64,000 nucleotides of DNA from UBA5066 sp046331465 (GTDB lineage Bacteria; Acidobacteriota; Thermoanaerobaculia; UBA5066): the NCBI GenBank assembly GCA_046331465.1, contig JAXLQV010000001.1, positions 744,001 through 808,000 of the forward strand, written 5' to 3'. Positions 26,331 through 35,006 of this stretch are shown here, one piece after another. Numbering within the stretch: position 1 is the first letter of the stretch; each line of letters opens with the position of its first letter. Below the pieces are notes generated by a model, which made no database searches, had not been told where the DNA came from, and saw only the letters and a program-made list of their open reading frames with translations. Position numbers and translations under genes: made by a program.

Positions 26331-27872
26331 GTGGACGAGACGAAGAAGCTCCCGAAGCCGGCGCTCGTCGCGCTCCTCGTCGCGCTCGGCGCCTCCGTGC
26401 CCTACCTCCACCCCGCGCTCGCGCGCCTCCGGCTCGTCTCGGCAGCCGACGTCTCGCGGACGCTCGGCGCCTTTCGGGGCGTGCCCCGGGTCCCGCTCCT
26501 GCGAAGGAACGAGATCCCGCCGCCGCTCCCCTCGCAGGAGGCGACGGGCGCGCCCCCGCCCGCGGCCCACGTCGAGTCCCGCGCCGTCGCGGAAGGGCCC
26601 CGGGGCCCGGTGCCGGCGAGCCCGGGAACCCCGATCGAGGACCCGGCGGGAGACCTCTCCCGTTTCTTCGCGGCCCTCGACCGGGTGGAGAAGGGGGAGT
26701 CGGGCGCGCTCGCGCGGATCAGCCACTACGGCGACTCGCCGCTGACGGGCGACATGATCTCCGGCGAGGCGCGGAGCATGCTCCAGAAGCAGTTCGGGAA
26801 CGGCGGCCCGGGCTTCGTCCTCGCGGGCCGCCCGTGGGGCTGGTACGGCCACCGCGGGATCGCGCTCGACGCGAAGGGGTGGACGCCCCACAGCCCGCTC
26901 CTGACGTGGGGGAACGGCGGGCACTACGGCCTCGGCCTCGTCTCCTTCTCGAGCGCCTCCGCCGGCGCACGGAGCGACGTCGCGTGGGAGAAGGGGCGCT
27001 TCACGCGGGCCGAGGTGACGTTCACCGTCGCCCCGGGGAACGGAACGCTCCTCGTCTCGGTCGACGGCGGCGCCGAGGAGGCGGTCCCGACGGCGGGCGC
27101 GGAGCGCCGGACCGCGCGCTTCGTCGCCGCGGCTCCGGAGGGCGCGGCCCGGATCGCCCTCCGCCCGAAGGGGGACGGGGAGGTGACGGTGTACGGCGTG
27201 ACGCTCGAGACGGCGGGCCCGGGCCTCGTCTACGACGCCCTCGGCGCGAACGGCTCGTCCGTCCACGCCCTCGCGCTCGCCGACGCGAAGGGGTGGATCG
27301 ACTCCCTCGCCCTCCGCGGGAGCGACCTCGTCATCCTGAACTACGGCACGAACGAAAGCGGGAACGAGGCGATCGCGGGGCCCCACTACGTCCGCGAGCT
27401 CGTCGGGCTCGTCGGACGCGTGCGGACCGCGCTCCCCGAGGCGTCGGTCCTCATCATGGCCCCTATGGACCGCGGGGCGCGCGGCCCCGAGGGCGAGATC
27501 ACGACGATGCCGGCGATCCCGAAGATCGTCGAGGCGCAGCGGAAGGCGGCGCAGGAGGCGCGTTGCGCCTTCTTCGACACGTACGCGGCGATGGGGGGCG
27601 ACGGAACGATGGCGCGCTGGTACCGGAGCGAGCCGCGCCTCGTGACGGGCGACTTCACCCACACGACGTTCGCGGGCTCGGAGCGCGTCGCGCGTCTCCT
27701 CGTCGACGCCCTCCTCGGGGCGCGCGCCGCGAGGGGAGGCCCGCCGCCGGCGGCGGGAGCGCCGGCCGGCACGGACGCGCCGACGGCGCCGGCCGCGCCC
27801 GCGCCGACGGCCCCGGCCGGGGACGCCGGCTCGTCCCTGCCCGCGTCCGCGGCCGAGCGCCCGCCCGGCTGA
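26331..27872 (+). CDS. Membrane-anchored SGNH/GDSL hydrolase-like protein (third of three)
   Basis: A 513-residue protein starting at GTG 26331, 8 nt after the MBOAT stop, with GAAGG 5 nt upstream. An N-terminal membrane anchor (PALVALLVALGASVPYLHPAL) is followed by a Pro-rich linker and the SGNH domain: ISHYGDSPLTGDMISGEA (block I), VILNYGTNESGNEA (block III) and GDFTHTTFAGSERVA (block V). Unlike the other two, the residue after GDS is Pro. The tail (last 60 residues) is almost entirely Ala, Pro, Gly and Thr and is probably a disordered linker. It completes the SGNH-SGNH-MBOAT-SGNH operon. Confidence 0.82.
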   Translation: MDETKKLPKPALVALLVALGASVPYLHPALARLRLVSAADVSRTLGAFRGVPRVPLLRRNEIPPPLPSQEATGAPPPAAHVESRAVAEGPRGPVPASPGTPIEDPAGDLSRFFAALDRVEKGESGALARISHYGDSPLTGDMISGEARSMLQKQFGNGGPGFVLAGRPWGWYGHRGIALDAKGWTPHSPLLTWGNGGHYGLGLVSFSSASAGARSDVAWEKGRFTRAEVTFTVAPGNGTLLVSVDGGAEEAVPTAGAERRTARFVAAAPEGAARIALRPKGDGEVTVYGVTLETAGPGLVYDALGANGSSVHALALADAKGWIDSLALRGSDLVILNYGTNESGNEAIAGPHYVRELVGLVGRVRTALPEASVLIMAPMDRGARGPEGEITTMPAIPKIVEAQRKAAQEARCAFFDTYAAMGGDGTMARWYRSEPRLVTGDFTHTTFAGSERVARLLVDALLGARAARGGPPPAAGAPAGTDAPTAPAAPAPTAPAGDAGSSLPASAAERPPG

Positions 27873-27882
27873 AGGCGGCTGC

Positions 27883-27888
27883 TAACCT
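27883..27888 (+). promoter_or_regulatory. TAACCT -10 box of a probable leaderless transcript
   Basis: TAACCT is 10 nt before the ATG at 27899, directly after the stop of the SGNH operon, so the phosphoesterase gene may have its own promoter. Confidence 0.4.
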
Positions 27889-27898
27889 CGCGGGCGGC

Positions 27899-28891
27899 AT
27901 GGCCCGAGCGTCCCTCCGCTTCCGACCCGACGGCGGCTTCACGATCGTGCAGCTGACCGACCTCCACTGGCACCACGGAGATCCCGAAGACCTCCGGAGC
28001 GTGGAGCTCGTCGGAGAGGTCCTCGACGCGGAGGCGCCCGACCTCGTCGTCCTGACCGGCGACGTCGTCGGCGGCTACGACAGCCGCGACCCGGCGGAGG
28101 GGCTGCGCCGCGTCGTCGCGCCGATCGAGGCGCGCGGCCTCCCGTGGGCCTTCGCCTTCGGCAACCACGACGACGAGGGGCCGATGTCGCGGCTCGAGAT
28201 GCTCGCGGTCCTGCGCGAGCACGGGGGCTGCCTCGCCGAGCGCGGCCCCGAGGGGCTGCCGGGGGCCGGCCACTACGCCCTCCGCGTCGGCGCCTCGCGC
28301 GGCGGCGCGCTCGCCGCGGCGCTCTACGTCCTCGACTCGGGAGGCGCGAACGAGCGGGGCGTCGGCGACTACGCCTGGTTCTCCGGCGCCCAGGTCGCCT
28401 GGTACCGCGAGACGGCACGCACTCTCGCGGCCGAGCACGCGGCCGCGAGCGACGGCGGGCTCCGCGCCGGGCCGCTCCCGGCGCTCGCCTTCTTCCACAT
28501 CCCGCTTCCCGAGTACGAGGAGGCCTGGGCGACGCGGCCGTGCCGGGGCTTCCGGCACGAGCCCGTCTGCGCCCCCGCAGTCAACTCCGGCCTCTTCGCC
28601 GCGTTCCTCGAGGCGGGGGACGTGATGGGGACGTTCGTCGGCCACGACCACGTGAACGACTTCGAGGGCGAGCTCTGGGGGGTCCGCCTCTGCTACGGGC
28701 GCGCCGGCGGCTACGGCGGATACGGCCGCGACGGCTTCGCGCGCGGGGCCCGCGTCATCCGGCTCCACGAGGGAGAGCGCGCGTTCGAGTCGTGGGTCCG
28801 CCTCGACGACGGCTCGCTCGCCGAGCGGCCGCTCCACGAGCCGGAGGCGTGGGCCTCAGAGCGGGGCGAGGCGGGCCGCGACGAGGGGTGA
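27899..28891 (+). CDS. Calcineurin-like metallophosphoesterase
   Basis: A 330-residue cytoplasmic protein with the five metallophosphoesterase blocks: TDLHWHHGD, VLTGDVVGGYDS, FGNHDDEG, AFFHIPLPE and VGHDHVND. This spacing resembles the purple-acid-phosphatase-like Dcr2/PPA group. It would hydrolyse phosphate mono- or diesters using two metal ions; the substrate is unknown. There is no signal peptide. Its last 36 nt overlap the 3' end of the opposite-strand DUF3298-like gene, an unusual tail-to-tail overlap. The late start of a new -10 box suggests it is not strictly part of the SGNH operon. Confidence 0.9.
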   Translation: MARASLRFRPDGGFTIVQLTDLHWHHGDPEDLRSVELVGEVLDAEAPDLVVLTGDVVGGYDSRDPAEGLRRVVAPIEARGLPWAFAFGNHDDEGPMSRLEMLAVLREHGGCLAERGPEGLPGAGHYALRVGASRGGALAAALYVLDSGGANERGVGDYAWFSGAQVAWYRETARTLAAEHAAASDGGLRAGPLPALAFFHIPLPEYEEAWATRPCRGFRHEPVCAPAVNSGLFAAFLEAGDVMGTFVGHDHVNDFEGELWGVRLCYGRAGGYGGYGRDGFARGARVIRLHEGERAFESWVRLDDGSLAERPLHEPEAWASERGEAGRDEG

Positions 28892-29905
28892 CACCGGGCT
28901 CTCGGGGAGGAGGACGGCCGACAGCTCCTCCCAGGGAACCGTGACCTCCTGCGCGCCGCTCGCCCAGGGCGCGACGGAGGAGGGCGGAAAGCGGACGACG
29001 ACCCCCGCGGCCGAGACCCCCGCGTTGCCGTAGGCCGCCCCGCCGGGCGCGGCGCCCTGCTCGATCCACCTCGCGTCGGCCTCGGGCCCGAGCCTCTCCT
29101 TCAGCCGCGCGACGCAGGCGCGCGAGAGCCGCGCTGGCCCGTCGGGCCCGGGCCGGAAGAGGTCGAGCGCCCGGAACGCGCGCCCCGTGCGGAGGTCGAC
29201 GTTGACGCTCGACACGACCTGGCTCCCGTGCGACACGCCGTCGTAGACCCAGGTGGAGAGCGCGACGGAAGCGAGGTCGGCCGAGAGGTGGTCCCAGGCG
29301 TACGAGACCCGGATCTCCCGTCTCCCGTCGTCGGCGATCGCCTTCGTCACGGCCTCGCGGACGAGGGCGTTGAGCTCCACGACCCCCGGCGCCCGCGTCC
29401 CGGCGATGCGGGGGAAGACGGCCTCGGCCGAGCCTCCGTTCGCGAACTTCTGGCGGGCGACGTCGGCGAGCGGCCGGAACTCGGCCGGCAGCTGCGGCGA
29501 CTCCTCGACGACGGCGAAGGGAATCGCGCTGCTCCCCCCGGGGCGGCTCCAGCTCCCCTCGAAGGCGAGGAGCGGCGGCGTCCCGGCACGCTCGACGAGC
29601 TTCCCGCGGAACGTCCCGGTCACCTGCCTGCCGGCCGTTTCCTCGCACTCCGCGGTCCCGTCCTCGCGCACCGTCCCGGCGAGAGCGAGGTCCTTCCCGC
29701 GCGTCTCGTGGTAGTACCGCCCGGTCAGCCGGTCGCCCTCGCGGGCGAGCTCCATGCGGATCGTCGCGGAAGAGCCGACCGCGCCGCGGAACCAGAGGCG
29801 GAACGAGGAGGCGCGGCTCCCGGCGGGCGCCGTGCTCCCGGAAGCGCCGAGAGCCGCGGCGAGCGCCGGGGCCACGAGAAGGAGGGGGAGACGTGAGACG
29901 CTCAT
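28856..29905 (-). CDS. Exported DUF3298/RsiV-like protein
   Basis: A 349-residue protein with a signal peptide (SVSRLPLLLVAPALAAALG). The N-terminal 120 residues form a beta-rich module (RMELAREGDRLTGRYYHETRGKDL, GTFRGKLV). The C-terminal half matches the DUF4163/DUF3298 pair seen in RsiV-type proteins: NALVREAV, SYAWDHLSADLASVALSTWVYDGVSHGSQVVSSVNVDLRTGR, LDLFRPG and VVVRFPPSSVAPWASGAQEVTVPW. The last motif (FxxYxVAPYAxGxxxVxIPW in the family) is characteristic. RsiV in Bacillus binds lysozyme, but this protein lacks a sigma-factor partner here. A TAGAAT box lies 9 nt before its ATG. Confidence 0.8.
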   Translation of the reverse strand: MSVSRLPLLLVAPALAAALGASGSTAPAGSRASSFRLWFRGAVGSSATIRMELAREGDRLTGRYYHETRGKDLALAGTVREDGTAECEETAGRQVTGTFRGKLVERAGTPPLLAFEGSWSRPGGSSAIPFAVVEESPQLPAEFRPLADVARQKFANGGSAEAVFPRIAGTRAPGVVELNALVREAVTKAIADDGRREIRVSYAWDHLSADLASVALSTWVYDGVSHGSQVVSSVNVDLRTGRAFRALDLFRPGPDGPARLSRACVARLKERLGPEADARWIEQGAAPGGAAYGNAGVSAAGVVVRFPPSSVAPWASGAQEVTVPWEELSAVLLPESPVSPLVAARLAPL

Positions 29906-29914
29906 CGGCGGGCG

Positions 29915-29920
29915 ATTCTA
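29915..29920 (-). promoter_or_regulatory. TAGAAT -10 box of a probable leaderless transcript
   Basis: Read on the minus strand, TAGAAT is 9 nt before the ATG of the DUF3298-like gene. No ribosome binding site is visible. Confidence 0.55.
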
Positions 29921-29959
29921 GCGACGTGTCCCCCGTGCGCGGAGCGTTCCCTCGGCTGC

Positions 29960-29965
29960 TACAGT
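29960..29965 (+). promoter_or_regulatory. TACAGT, candidate -10 box for the M28 peptidase gene
   Basis: TACAGT lies about 54 nt before the ATG at 30019, giving a conventional leader that ends in AAGGAG. Confidence 0.35.
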
Positions 29966-30018
29966 CCGCCGGTCCGGCCTCCGCCTTCCACCTCGCGTCG
30001 CAGCAAGGAGAGCTTTCG

Positions 30019-31671
30019 ATGAACCGAACTTCCGTCGCCGCGTCCCTCCTCGCCGCCCTCGTCCTCGCGCCTGCGACGCTCGCCGCCGAGGAGAAGGTCG
30101 ACCTCGCCGCGGTCACCCGCATCCGCGACGAGGCCTTCAACCGCTCGAAGGCGCAGGAGACGCTCTCGAAGCTGACGGACGAGATCGGCCCGCGCGTCAC
30201 CGGCTCGCCGGCGTACCGGAAGGCCGCCGAGTGGGCGAAGTCGCAGCTCTCGGAGTGGGGGCTCTCGGCGGCCCGCGTCGAGCCCGTGACGTTCGGGCGC
30301 GGCTGGACGCTCGACCGCGTCGCCGTCCACATGGTCGCGCCGGCCGTCGCGCCGATCGAGGCGTTCCCGAAGGCCTGGACTCCCGGGACGGACGGGCCGA
30401 AGCGGGGGAAGGCGGTCTACGCGAAGCTCGAGAAGGAAGAGGACCTCGCGGCCTGGAAGGGGAAGCTGGAGGGGAAGGTCGTCCTCACCGGCGCCCCGCC
30501 GGAGGTGAAGCTCGGCGAGAAGGCCGACGCGAGCCGGTACACGGACAAGGAGCTCGAGGAGATCGCGCGCTTCGAGCCGGGCGGGCGGGGCCGGTTCTCC
30601 CCGGCCGAGCGCGAGCGGATGATGAAGGAGCGCCGCTTCCGGAGGAAGCTCGCGCCGTTCCTGATCGAGGAGAAGGCCCTCGCCTGGATCGACGGCTCGC
30701 GCGGCGACGACGGGACCGTCTTCGTCCAGGGAGGCGACGGCGGCTGGAAGGCGGACGACCCGCCGCAGCCCGTCTCCCTCGTCGTCGGCGCGGAGGCGTA
30801 CGGGCGGCTCGTCCGGCTCCTCGAGCGGAAGGTGGAGGTCGAGCTGGAGATCGACGTGAAGGTGTCGTTCACGCCCGAGGACTCCCTCGCCTCCGGGAAC
30901 GTGATCGCGGAGATCCCGGGGAGCGACCGGAAGGACGAGGTCGTCCTGATCGGCGCCCACCTCGACTCCTGGCAGGCCGGCACCGGCGCCACCGACAACG
31001 GCGCGGGCGTCGCGGCGGTGATGGAGGCCGTCCGGGTCCTGAAGGCCGCCGGGCTGAAGCCGCGGCGGACGATCCGCGTCGCGCTCTGGTCGGGCGAGGA
31101 GCAGGGCTTCTTCGGCTCCCGCGCGTACGTGAGCGCGTACCTCGCGTCGCGCCCCGAGCCGAAGGAGAAGCCCGACGACGACATGCCCTCCTTCCTGCGT
31201 CGCCCGACCGGGCCGCTGACGACGAAGCCCGACTACGCGAAGCTCGCGGCCTACTTCAACCTCGACAACGGGGGAGGGAAGATTCGCGGCATCTACACGC
31301 AGGAGAACGCCGAGGTCGTCCCCGTCTTCGAGGCGTGGCTCGCGCCGTTCCGCGACACCGGGGCGACGACCGTGACGATGAAGCGGACCGGGGGCACCGA
31401 CCACCAGACCTTCGACTCGGTCGGCCTCCCCGGCTTCCAGTTCATCCAGGACGAGCTCGACTACATGACGCGGACCCACCACTCGAACATGGACGTCTAC
31501 GAGCGGGTCCCGAAGAGCGACCTGATGCAGGCCTCCGCGGTGATCGCGTCGTTCGCGTGGCACGCGGCGCAGCGGGACGGCCTCCTGCCGAGAAAGCCGC
31601 TCCCGCCCGAGCCGGCCGAGGCGGAGAAGAAGCCCGAGGCTGCGAAGGACGCGACGCCGAAAGCGCGCTAG
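30019..31671 (+). CDS. Exported M28-family zinc aminopeptidase/carboxypeptidase
   Basis: A 550-residue protein with a signal peptide (NRTSVAASLLAALVLAPATLA). A PA-like insert (about residues 130-290) precedes the M28 catalytic core. Metal ligands are visible in VLIGAHLDSWQ (His, Asp), ATDNGAGVAAVMEA (Asp), LWSGEEQGFFGS (Glu pair) and AYFNLDNGGG (Asp); the last His is in TRTHHSNMDVYE. All five expected ligands are present. M28 enzymes of this layout digest extracellular or periplasmic peptides. AAGGAG lies 8 nt before ATG 30019. Its stop codon shares the tetranucleotide CTAG with the stop of the opposite PAS gene. Confidence 0.92.
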   Translation: MNRTSVAASLLAALVLAPATLAAEEKVDLAAVTRIRDEAFNRSKAQETLSKLTDEIGPRVTGSPAYRKAAEWAKSQLSEWGLSAARVEPVTFGRGWTLDRVAVHMVAPAVAPIEAFPKAWTPGTDGPKRGKAVYAKLEKEEDLAAWKGKLEGKVVLTGAPPEVKLGEKADASRYTDKELEEIARFEPGGRGRFSPAERERMMKERRFRRKLAPFLIEEKALAWIDGSRGDDGTVFVQGGDGGWKADDPPQPVSLVVGAEAYGRLVRLLERKVEVELEIDVKVSFTPEDSLASGNVIAEIPGSDRKDEVVLIGAHLDSWQAGTGATDNGAGVAAVMEAVRVLKAAGLKPRRTIRVALWSGEEQGFFGSRAYVSAYLASRPEPKEKPDDDMPSFLRRPTGPLTTKPDYAKLAAYFNLDNGGGKIRGIYTQENAEVVPVFEAWLAPFRDTGATTVTMKRTGGTDHQTFDSVGLPGFQFIQDELDYMTRTHHSNMDVYERVPKSDLMQASAVIASFAWHAAQRDGLLPRKPLPPEPAEAEKKPEAAKDATPKAR

Positions 31672-32147
31672 CTTGAGGGGAAGCCCGGCGGGCGGGTGAA
31701 GCTCCCCGAGGACGGCGCGGACGGGATCGGCGTCAGCACCGTGCGGATGCCGGCGATCTTCCCCGCCGCGTCGAGGAGGTGGCGATCCAGCTGGAGAAGG
31801 GTGATGCCGGAACCGTCGGCCTTCACGAAGGCGCGGGCGTAGGGCTCGAGGGTCCCGCCCCCGGAGAGCTTCCGGGCCATCGCCATCTCGGAGGCCTCCT
31901 TCAGGATGACGAAGGTGGAGACGGGCTGCCCCTTCATCTTATCCGGCGCGTACCCGAGGAGCTTCTCGTGAGCGCGGCTCACGCGGACCAGGACCTTGTC
32001 GAGGTTGATCTCGTGGACGCTGATCCCCTCGGGGGGAGCGTCGAAAAGCGCGTCGTACTCCCGGACCCCGCGGGCGCGCGCCGCGTCGAGCGCGTCCTGG
32101 AAGCGCACGAGCGGGCCCGATCCCGATTCGAGGACGGTGTTCACCAT
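31668..32147 (-). CDS. Single PAS-domain protein
   Basis: A 159-residue cytoplasmic protein. After a short N-terminal helix (LVRFQDALDAARARGV), the PAS fold is seen as EYDALFDAPPEGISVHEINLD, VSRAHEKLLGYAPDKMKG, TFVILKEASEMAMARKLSG and GITLLQLDRHLLDAAGKIAGI. It has no kinase, cyclase or HTH output domain, so it should act as a stand-alone sensor or partner protein. ATG 32147 is preferred over the longer frame because AGGAGGAG lies 9 nt upstream. A TAGAAT at 32187-32182 on this strand is a good -10 candidate. Confidence 0.82.
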   Translation of the reverse strand: MVNTVLESGSGPLVRFQDALDAARARGVREYDALFDAPPEGISVHEINLDKVLVRVSRAHEKLLGYAPDKMKGQPVSTFVILKEASEMAMARKLSGGGTLEPYARAFVKADGSGITLLQLDRHLLDAAGKIAGIRTVLTPIPSAPSSGSFTRPPGFPSS

Positions 32148-32181
32148 GGTGCCGCTCTCCTCCTGCCTGTCCGGCCCGTGG

Positions 32182-32187
32182 ATTCTA
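32182..32187 (-). promoter_or_regulatory. TAGAAT, candidate -10 box for the PAS gene
   Basis: On the minus strand TAGAAT lies 34 nt before ATG 32147; the leader contains GGAGGAG. Confidence 0.45.
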
Positions 32188-32339
32188 CGATTGCGGCCGC
32201 GTGCTGCGCAGCAGTTCGGTCGTGTATCGGTGACGCGCGCTGGCGCGGGCCGGCCACGGACCCCGGCAACGAGGACGCCCTCTCCGTGCGGCAAGCGGGG
32301 GCGTGCCTGACCGAGCCGGTCACCTGACTCTCGGCGGGC

Positions 32340-33413
32340 TCACTCCAGGCCTGGCCGGGCTCCGAGGCCGGAGACTCGGGCCGCCTCCCCTCGCCCGCGC
32401 TCCGACATCGAGTGAACCCGGAAGACCTCCCCCAGCACCTCGTCGACGCCGATCGTCGCGAGGCACCCGGTCGCGCGCCGGCAGGAGCGCGCGTAGCGGC
32501 ACGCGCAGCCCGGGTAGCGCGAGACGAAGCCGGAGCGGGGGAACGCCGGCCCGTTGCGGGCCGGGTCGGTCGGACCGAGGATGCAGACGACCCGGCCGCC
32601 GGCGGCCTCGCAGAGGTGCAGCGGCCCCGTGTCGCCTCCCACCACGACCGTCGCCGCCGGTGCCAGGGCCGCGAGATCGGCGACGCCCGTCGCCGGCGCG
32701 AGGAGGGCCGACCCGTTCGACGCGCGGACGACCTCCCCGGCCAGGGCGCGCTCCGTCGGTCCCCAGGTCACGATCGGCGTCCAGCCCCGGCGGGCCTTCA
32801 TCGCCGCGGCGAGCGCTCCGAATCGCTCGGCGCCCCACTCCTTGTTCGGCCAGCCGGCGCCCGGGATCAGGAGCGCGAACGGGCCGCCCTCGGCGAGTCG
32901 CAGGGCGGCGTCGGCGGCCGGCGTCGACGCGACGCGAAGGGGGAAGGTCCTTGGTGCGCCCGGGATCCCGAGAGCGCGCAGGAGGCCGAGCTGGCGGTCG
33001 ATGACGTGCGAGACGTCGCCGATCCCGGGCTGCTCCGAGTAGAAGAGGAGGGCGGCCTTTTCCCGGAGGTGGTCCGTGGGGAAGCCGATGATCCGGGCGG
33101 CTCCCGAGCAGCGGGCGAGGACCGCCGACTTCAGGAGGCCCTGGAGGTCGAGCGCCGCGTCGTAGCGCTGCGCGCGCAGCGTGGCCACCACGTCGCGCGC
33201 TCCGCCCGGGCCGGAGAGCCGGGGAGCCTCCCACACGATCCACCGGTCGACTCCTTCCACGAGGGCCGCCAGCGCGGCGTGGCGCGCCTCGACGAGCCAG
33301 TGGATCTCGACCTTCGGCAGCGCCGCGCGCAGCGCGGGGACGACCGGGAGCGTGTGGACGATGTCGCCGAGCGCGCCGAGGCGGACGACGAGGATGCGGG
33401 AAGGCGGGGTCAT
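32340..33413 (-). CDS. waaC: ADP-heptose:LPS heptosyltransferase (GT9, WaaC-like)
   Basis: A 357-residue GT9 enzyme that adds L-glycero-D-manno-heptose to the inner core at the cytoplasmic face. Visible motifs include RLGALGDIVHTLPVVPAL at the N-terminus, LDLQGLLKSAVLA, LLIPGAGWPNKEW and the ADP-heptose pocket VVGGDTGPLHLCEA near residue 260. A Cys-containing C-terminal segment (GCACRYARSC...GCL) is common in GT9 heptosyltransferases. Its ATG overlaps the rfaE2 stop by 4 nt, so donor synthesis and transfer are encoded together. Heptosyltransferase I is preferred on length and N-terminal motif; II is possible. Confidence 0.87.
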   Translation of the reverse strand: MTPPSRILVVRLGALGDIVHTLPVVPALRAALPKVEIHWLVEARHAALAALVEGVDRWIVWEAPRLSGPGGARDVVATLRAQRYDAALDLQGLLKSAVLARCSGAARIIGFPTDHLREKAALLFYSEQPGIGDVSHVIDRQLGLLRALGIPGAPRTFPLRVASTPAADAALRLAEGGPFALLIPGAGWPNKEWGAERFGALAAAMKARRGWTPIVTWGPTERALAGEVVRASNGSALLAPATGVADLAALAPAATVVVGGDTGPLHLCEAAGGRVVCILGPTDPARNGPAFPRSGFVSRYPGCACRYARSCRRATGCLATIGVDEVLGEVFRVHSMSERGRGEAARVSGLGARPGLE

Positions 33414-33904
33414 GCCCCGGGCTTCGTCGCGGGGCGTTCGCCGAGCCGTCGCAGCAGCTCCCCGGTCGAGCGGTCCTTCGGGTCGCCGACGATCGCGATG
33501 CGCCCGCCGTACGCGCGCACGGTCTCGCGCTCGGGCACGGTCTCCACGGTGTAGTCCGTCCCCTTGCAGTGGACGTCCGGCCGGAGCCTCGCGAGGAGCC
33601 CCTCCACGGTCGGGCCGGAGAAGAGCGTCACGTAGTCGACGCCGCGGATCGCCGCGACGATCTCGGCACGCTCGGGGCCGGGCGTCACGGGCCGGCCTTC
33701 GCCCTTGAGAGCTCTCACCGACGCGTCGTCGTTGACCGCCACGACGAGGAGGTCCCCTTCGCGGGCGGCCGCCTGGAGGTACCGGACGTGCCCCACGTGC
33801 AGGAGGTCGAAGCAGCCGTTGGCGAACGCGACCCGTCGCCCGGCGGCCCGCGCGTCCGCCACGAGGGCGAGGAGGCGCTCGAGCGGGACGACCTCGCCCG
33901 TCAT
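33410..33904 (-). CDS. rfaE2: D-glycero-beta-D-manno-heptose 1-phosphate adenylyltransferase
   Basis: A 164-residue cytidylyltransferase-fold protein that forms ADP-heptose from ATP and heptose 1-phosphate. The nucleotidyl transfer motif FANGCFDLLHVGHVRYLQAA is intact, as are VNDDASVRALKG and KGTDYTVETVPE. It corresponds to the C-terminal half of HldE; here it is a separate gene overlapping the kinase gene upstream and waaC downstream by 4 nt each (ATGA in both cases). Confidence 0.94.
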   Translation of the reverse strand: MTGEVVPLERLLALVADARAAGRRVAFANGCFDLLHVGHVRYLQAAAREGDLLVVAVNDDASVRALKGEGRPVTPGPERAEIVAAIRGVDYVTLFSGPTVEGLLARLRPDVHCKGTDYTVETVPERETVRAYGGRIAIVGDPKDRSTGELLRRLGERPATKPGA

Positions 33905-34926
33905 TCGCCCAGGTCGTCCCGGACGGCCCCGCGGAGCTCGTCGGCGGAGACCGTCGCCGTCCCCCGCTTCATGACGACGAGGCCGCCGGCGTAGTTGGCG
34001 AGCCGCGCCGCCTCGGTGAACGTGGCGCCGGAGGCGAGCGCGAGGGTCGTGGTCGCGATCACGGTGTCTCCCGCCCCGGTGACGTCCGCGATCTCGTCCG
34101 ACCCGAAGATCGGGACGTGCACCGTCGGCTTCCCGCGCTCGAAGAGCGCCATGCCCCGGCTCCCCCGCGTCACGAGGACGGCCTCCGACCTCGTCCGGCG
34201 GAGGAGCGTCCGCCCGGCCCTCTCGAGCGCCTCCGGGTCGTCGCCGACGGTCACGCCGAGGACGTGCTCCAGCTCCGACTCGTTCGGGGTGCACGCGGTG
34301 AGGTCCCGGAACCGGTCCAGCTGGTAGCGCGAGTCGACGACCACGGGGAGCCGTCGCCCGAGCCGGGCCAGCGTCGCGACGAGGCCTCCCACGAGCGCCG
34401 GCGTGACGAGCCCCGAGCCGTAGTCGGAGACGAGGACGGCGTCGCACGTCGCAAGGGCGCGGTCGAGGTGCCGCTCCAGGGTCTTCCGGGTCTCCTCCGG
34501 GACCGGGAGGCGGGTGTCGCGGTCGATGCGGACGATCTGCTGCTTGGCGGAATGGACGCAACCAGCGAGGACGCGCGTCTTGGTCGGCGTGGCGTACCCG
34601 CGCGCCCGGGCGATGCCGCGCCGCTCGACCCGCGGCTTCAGGCTCGCGACCAGGCGCCGGCCCGCGTCGTCGTTTCCCACCACGCCGATCGCGAGCGCCT
34701 TCGCCCCGAGCGCGGCCACGTTGTTGGCGGCGTTCCCGGCGCCGCCGGCCACGACCTCCGTCGCGTCGTGCTCGAGGATGAGGACAGGCGCCTCGCGGGA
34801 GACGCGCGCGACGCGCCCATAGACGAACTCGTCGGCCAGGACGTCGCCGAAGACGAGCACGCGTCGGCGCGCGAAGGCGTCGACGAGCGAGGTGAGCCGT
34901 GCGAGTCCGTGGACGCTGTCCGTCAT
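33901..34926 (-). CDS. rfaE1: D-glycero-beta-D-manno-heptose-7-phosphate kinase
   Basis: A 341-residue PfkB-family kinase that phosphorylates D-glycero-beta-D-manno-heptose 7-phosphate at C1. Family motifs include VFGDVLADEFVYGRV, VAGGAGNAANNVAALG, VLVSDYGSGLVTPALV, ACTPNESELEHVLG and the ATP/anion-hole motif DVTGAGDTVIATTTLA. It equals the N-terminal half of HldE. ATG 34926 is used; GGAGG lies 12 nt upstream. It begins a second transcription unit after the lipid A operon, with its own promoter. gmhA and gmhB are not in the window. Confidence 0.94.
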   Translation of the reverse strand: MTDSVHGLARLTSLVDAFARRRVLVFGDVLADEFVYGRVARVSREAPVLILEHDATEVVAGGAGNAANNVAALGAKALAIGVVGNDDAGRRLVASLKPRVERRGIARARGYATPTKTRVLAGCVHSAKQQIVRIDRDTRLPVPEETRKTLERHLDRALATCDAVLVSDYGSGLVTPALVGGLVATLARLGRRLPVVVDSRYQLDRFRDLTACTPNESELEHVLGVTVGDDPEALERAGRTLLRRTRSEAVLVTRGSRGMALFERGKPTVHVPIFGSDEIADVTGAGDTVIATTTLALASGATFTEAARLANYAGGLVVMKRGTATVSADELRGAVRDDLGE

Positions 34927-34957
34927 GGTCGTGAGGGGCCTCCGGTGGCGCCCCGAG

Positions 34958-34986
34958 ACTCTACCCTCGGCCCGCGTCGCTGTCTC
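34958..34986 (-). promoter_or_regulatory. rfaE1 promoter: GAGACA, 17-nt spacer, TAGAGT
   Basis: On the minus strand GAGACA (34986-34981) and TAGAGT (34963-34958) have ideal 17-nt spacing and lie in the only gap of this gene chain. The leader to the rfaE1 ATG is about 25 nt. Confidence 0.55.
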
Positions 34987-35006
34987 GCGGCGGCATCGGG
35001 AGAGGC

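Noticed and set aside
33410..34926. A broken hldE gene
   Set aside because: Kinase and adenylyltransferase are complete, separate genes with an ATGA overlap. Split rfaE1/rfaE2 is common in many bacteria.
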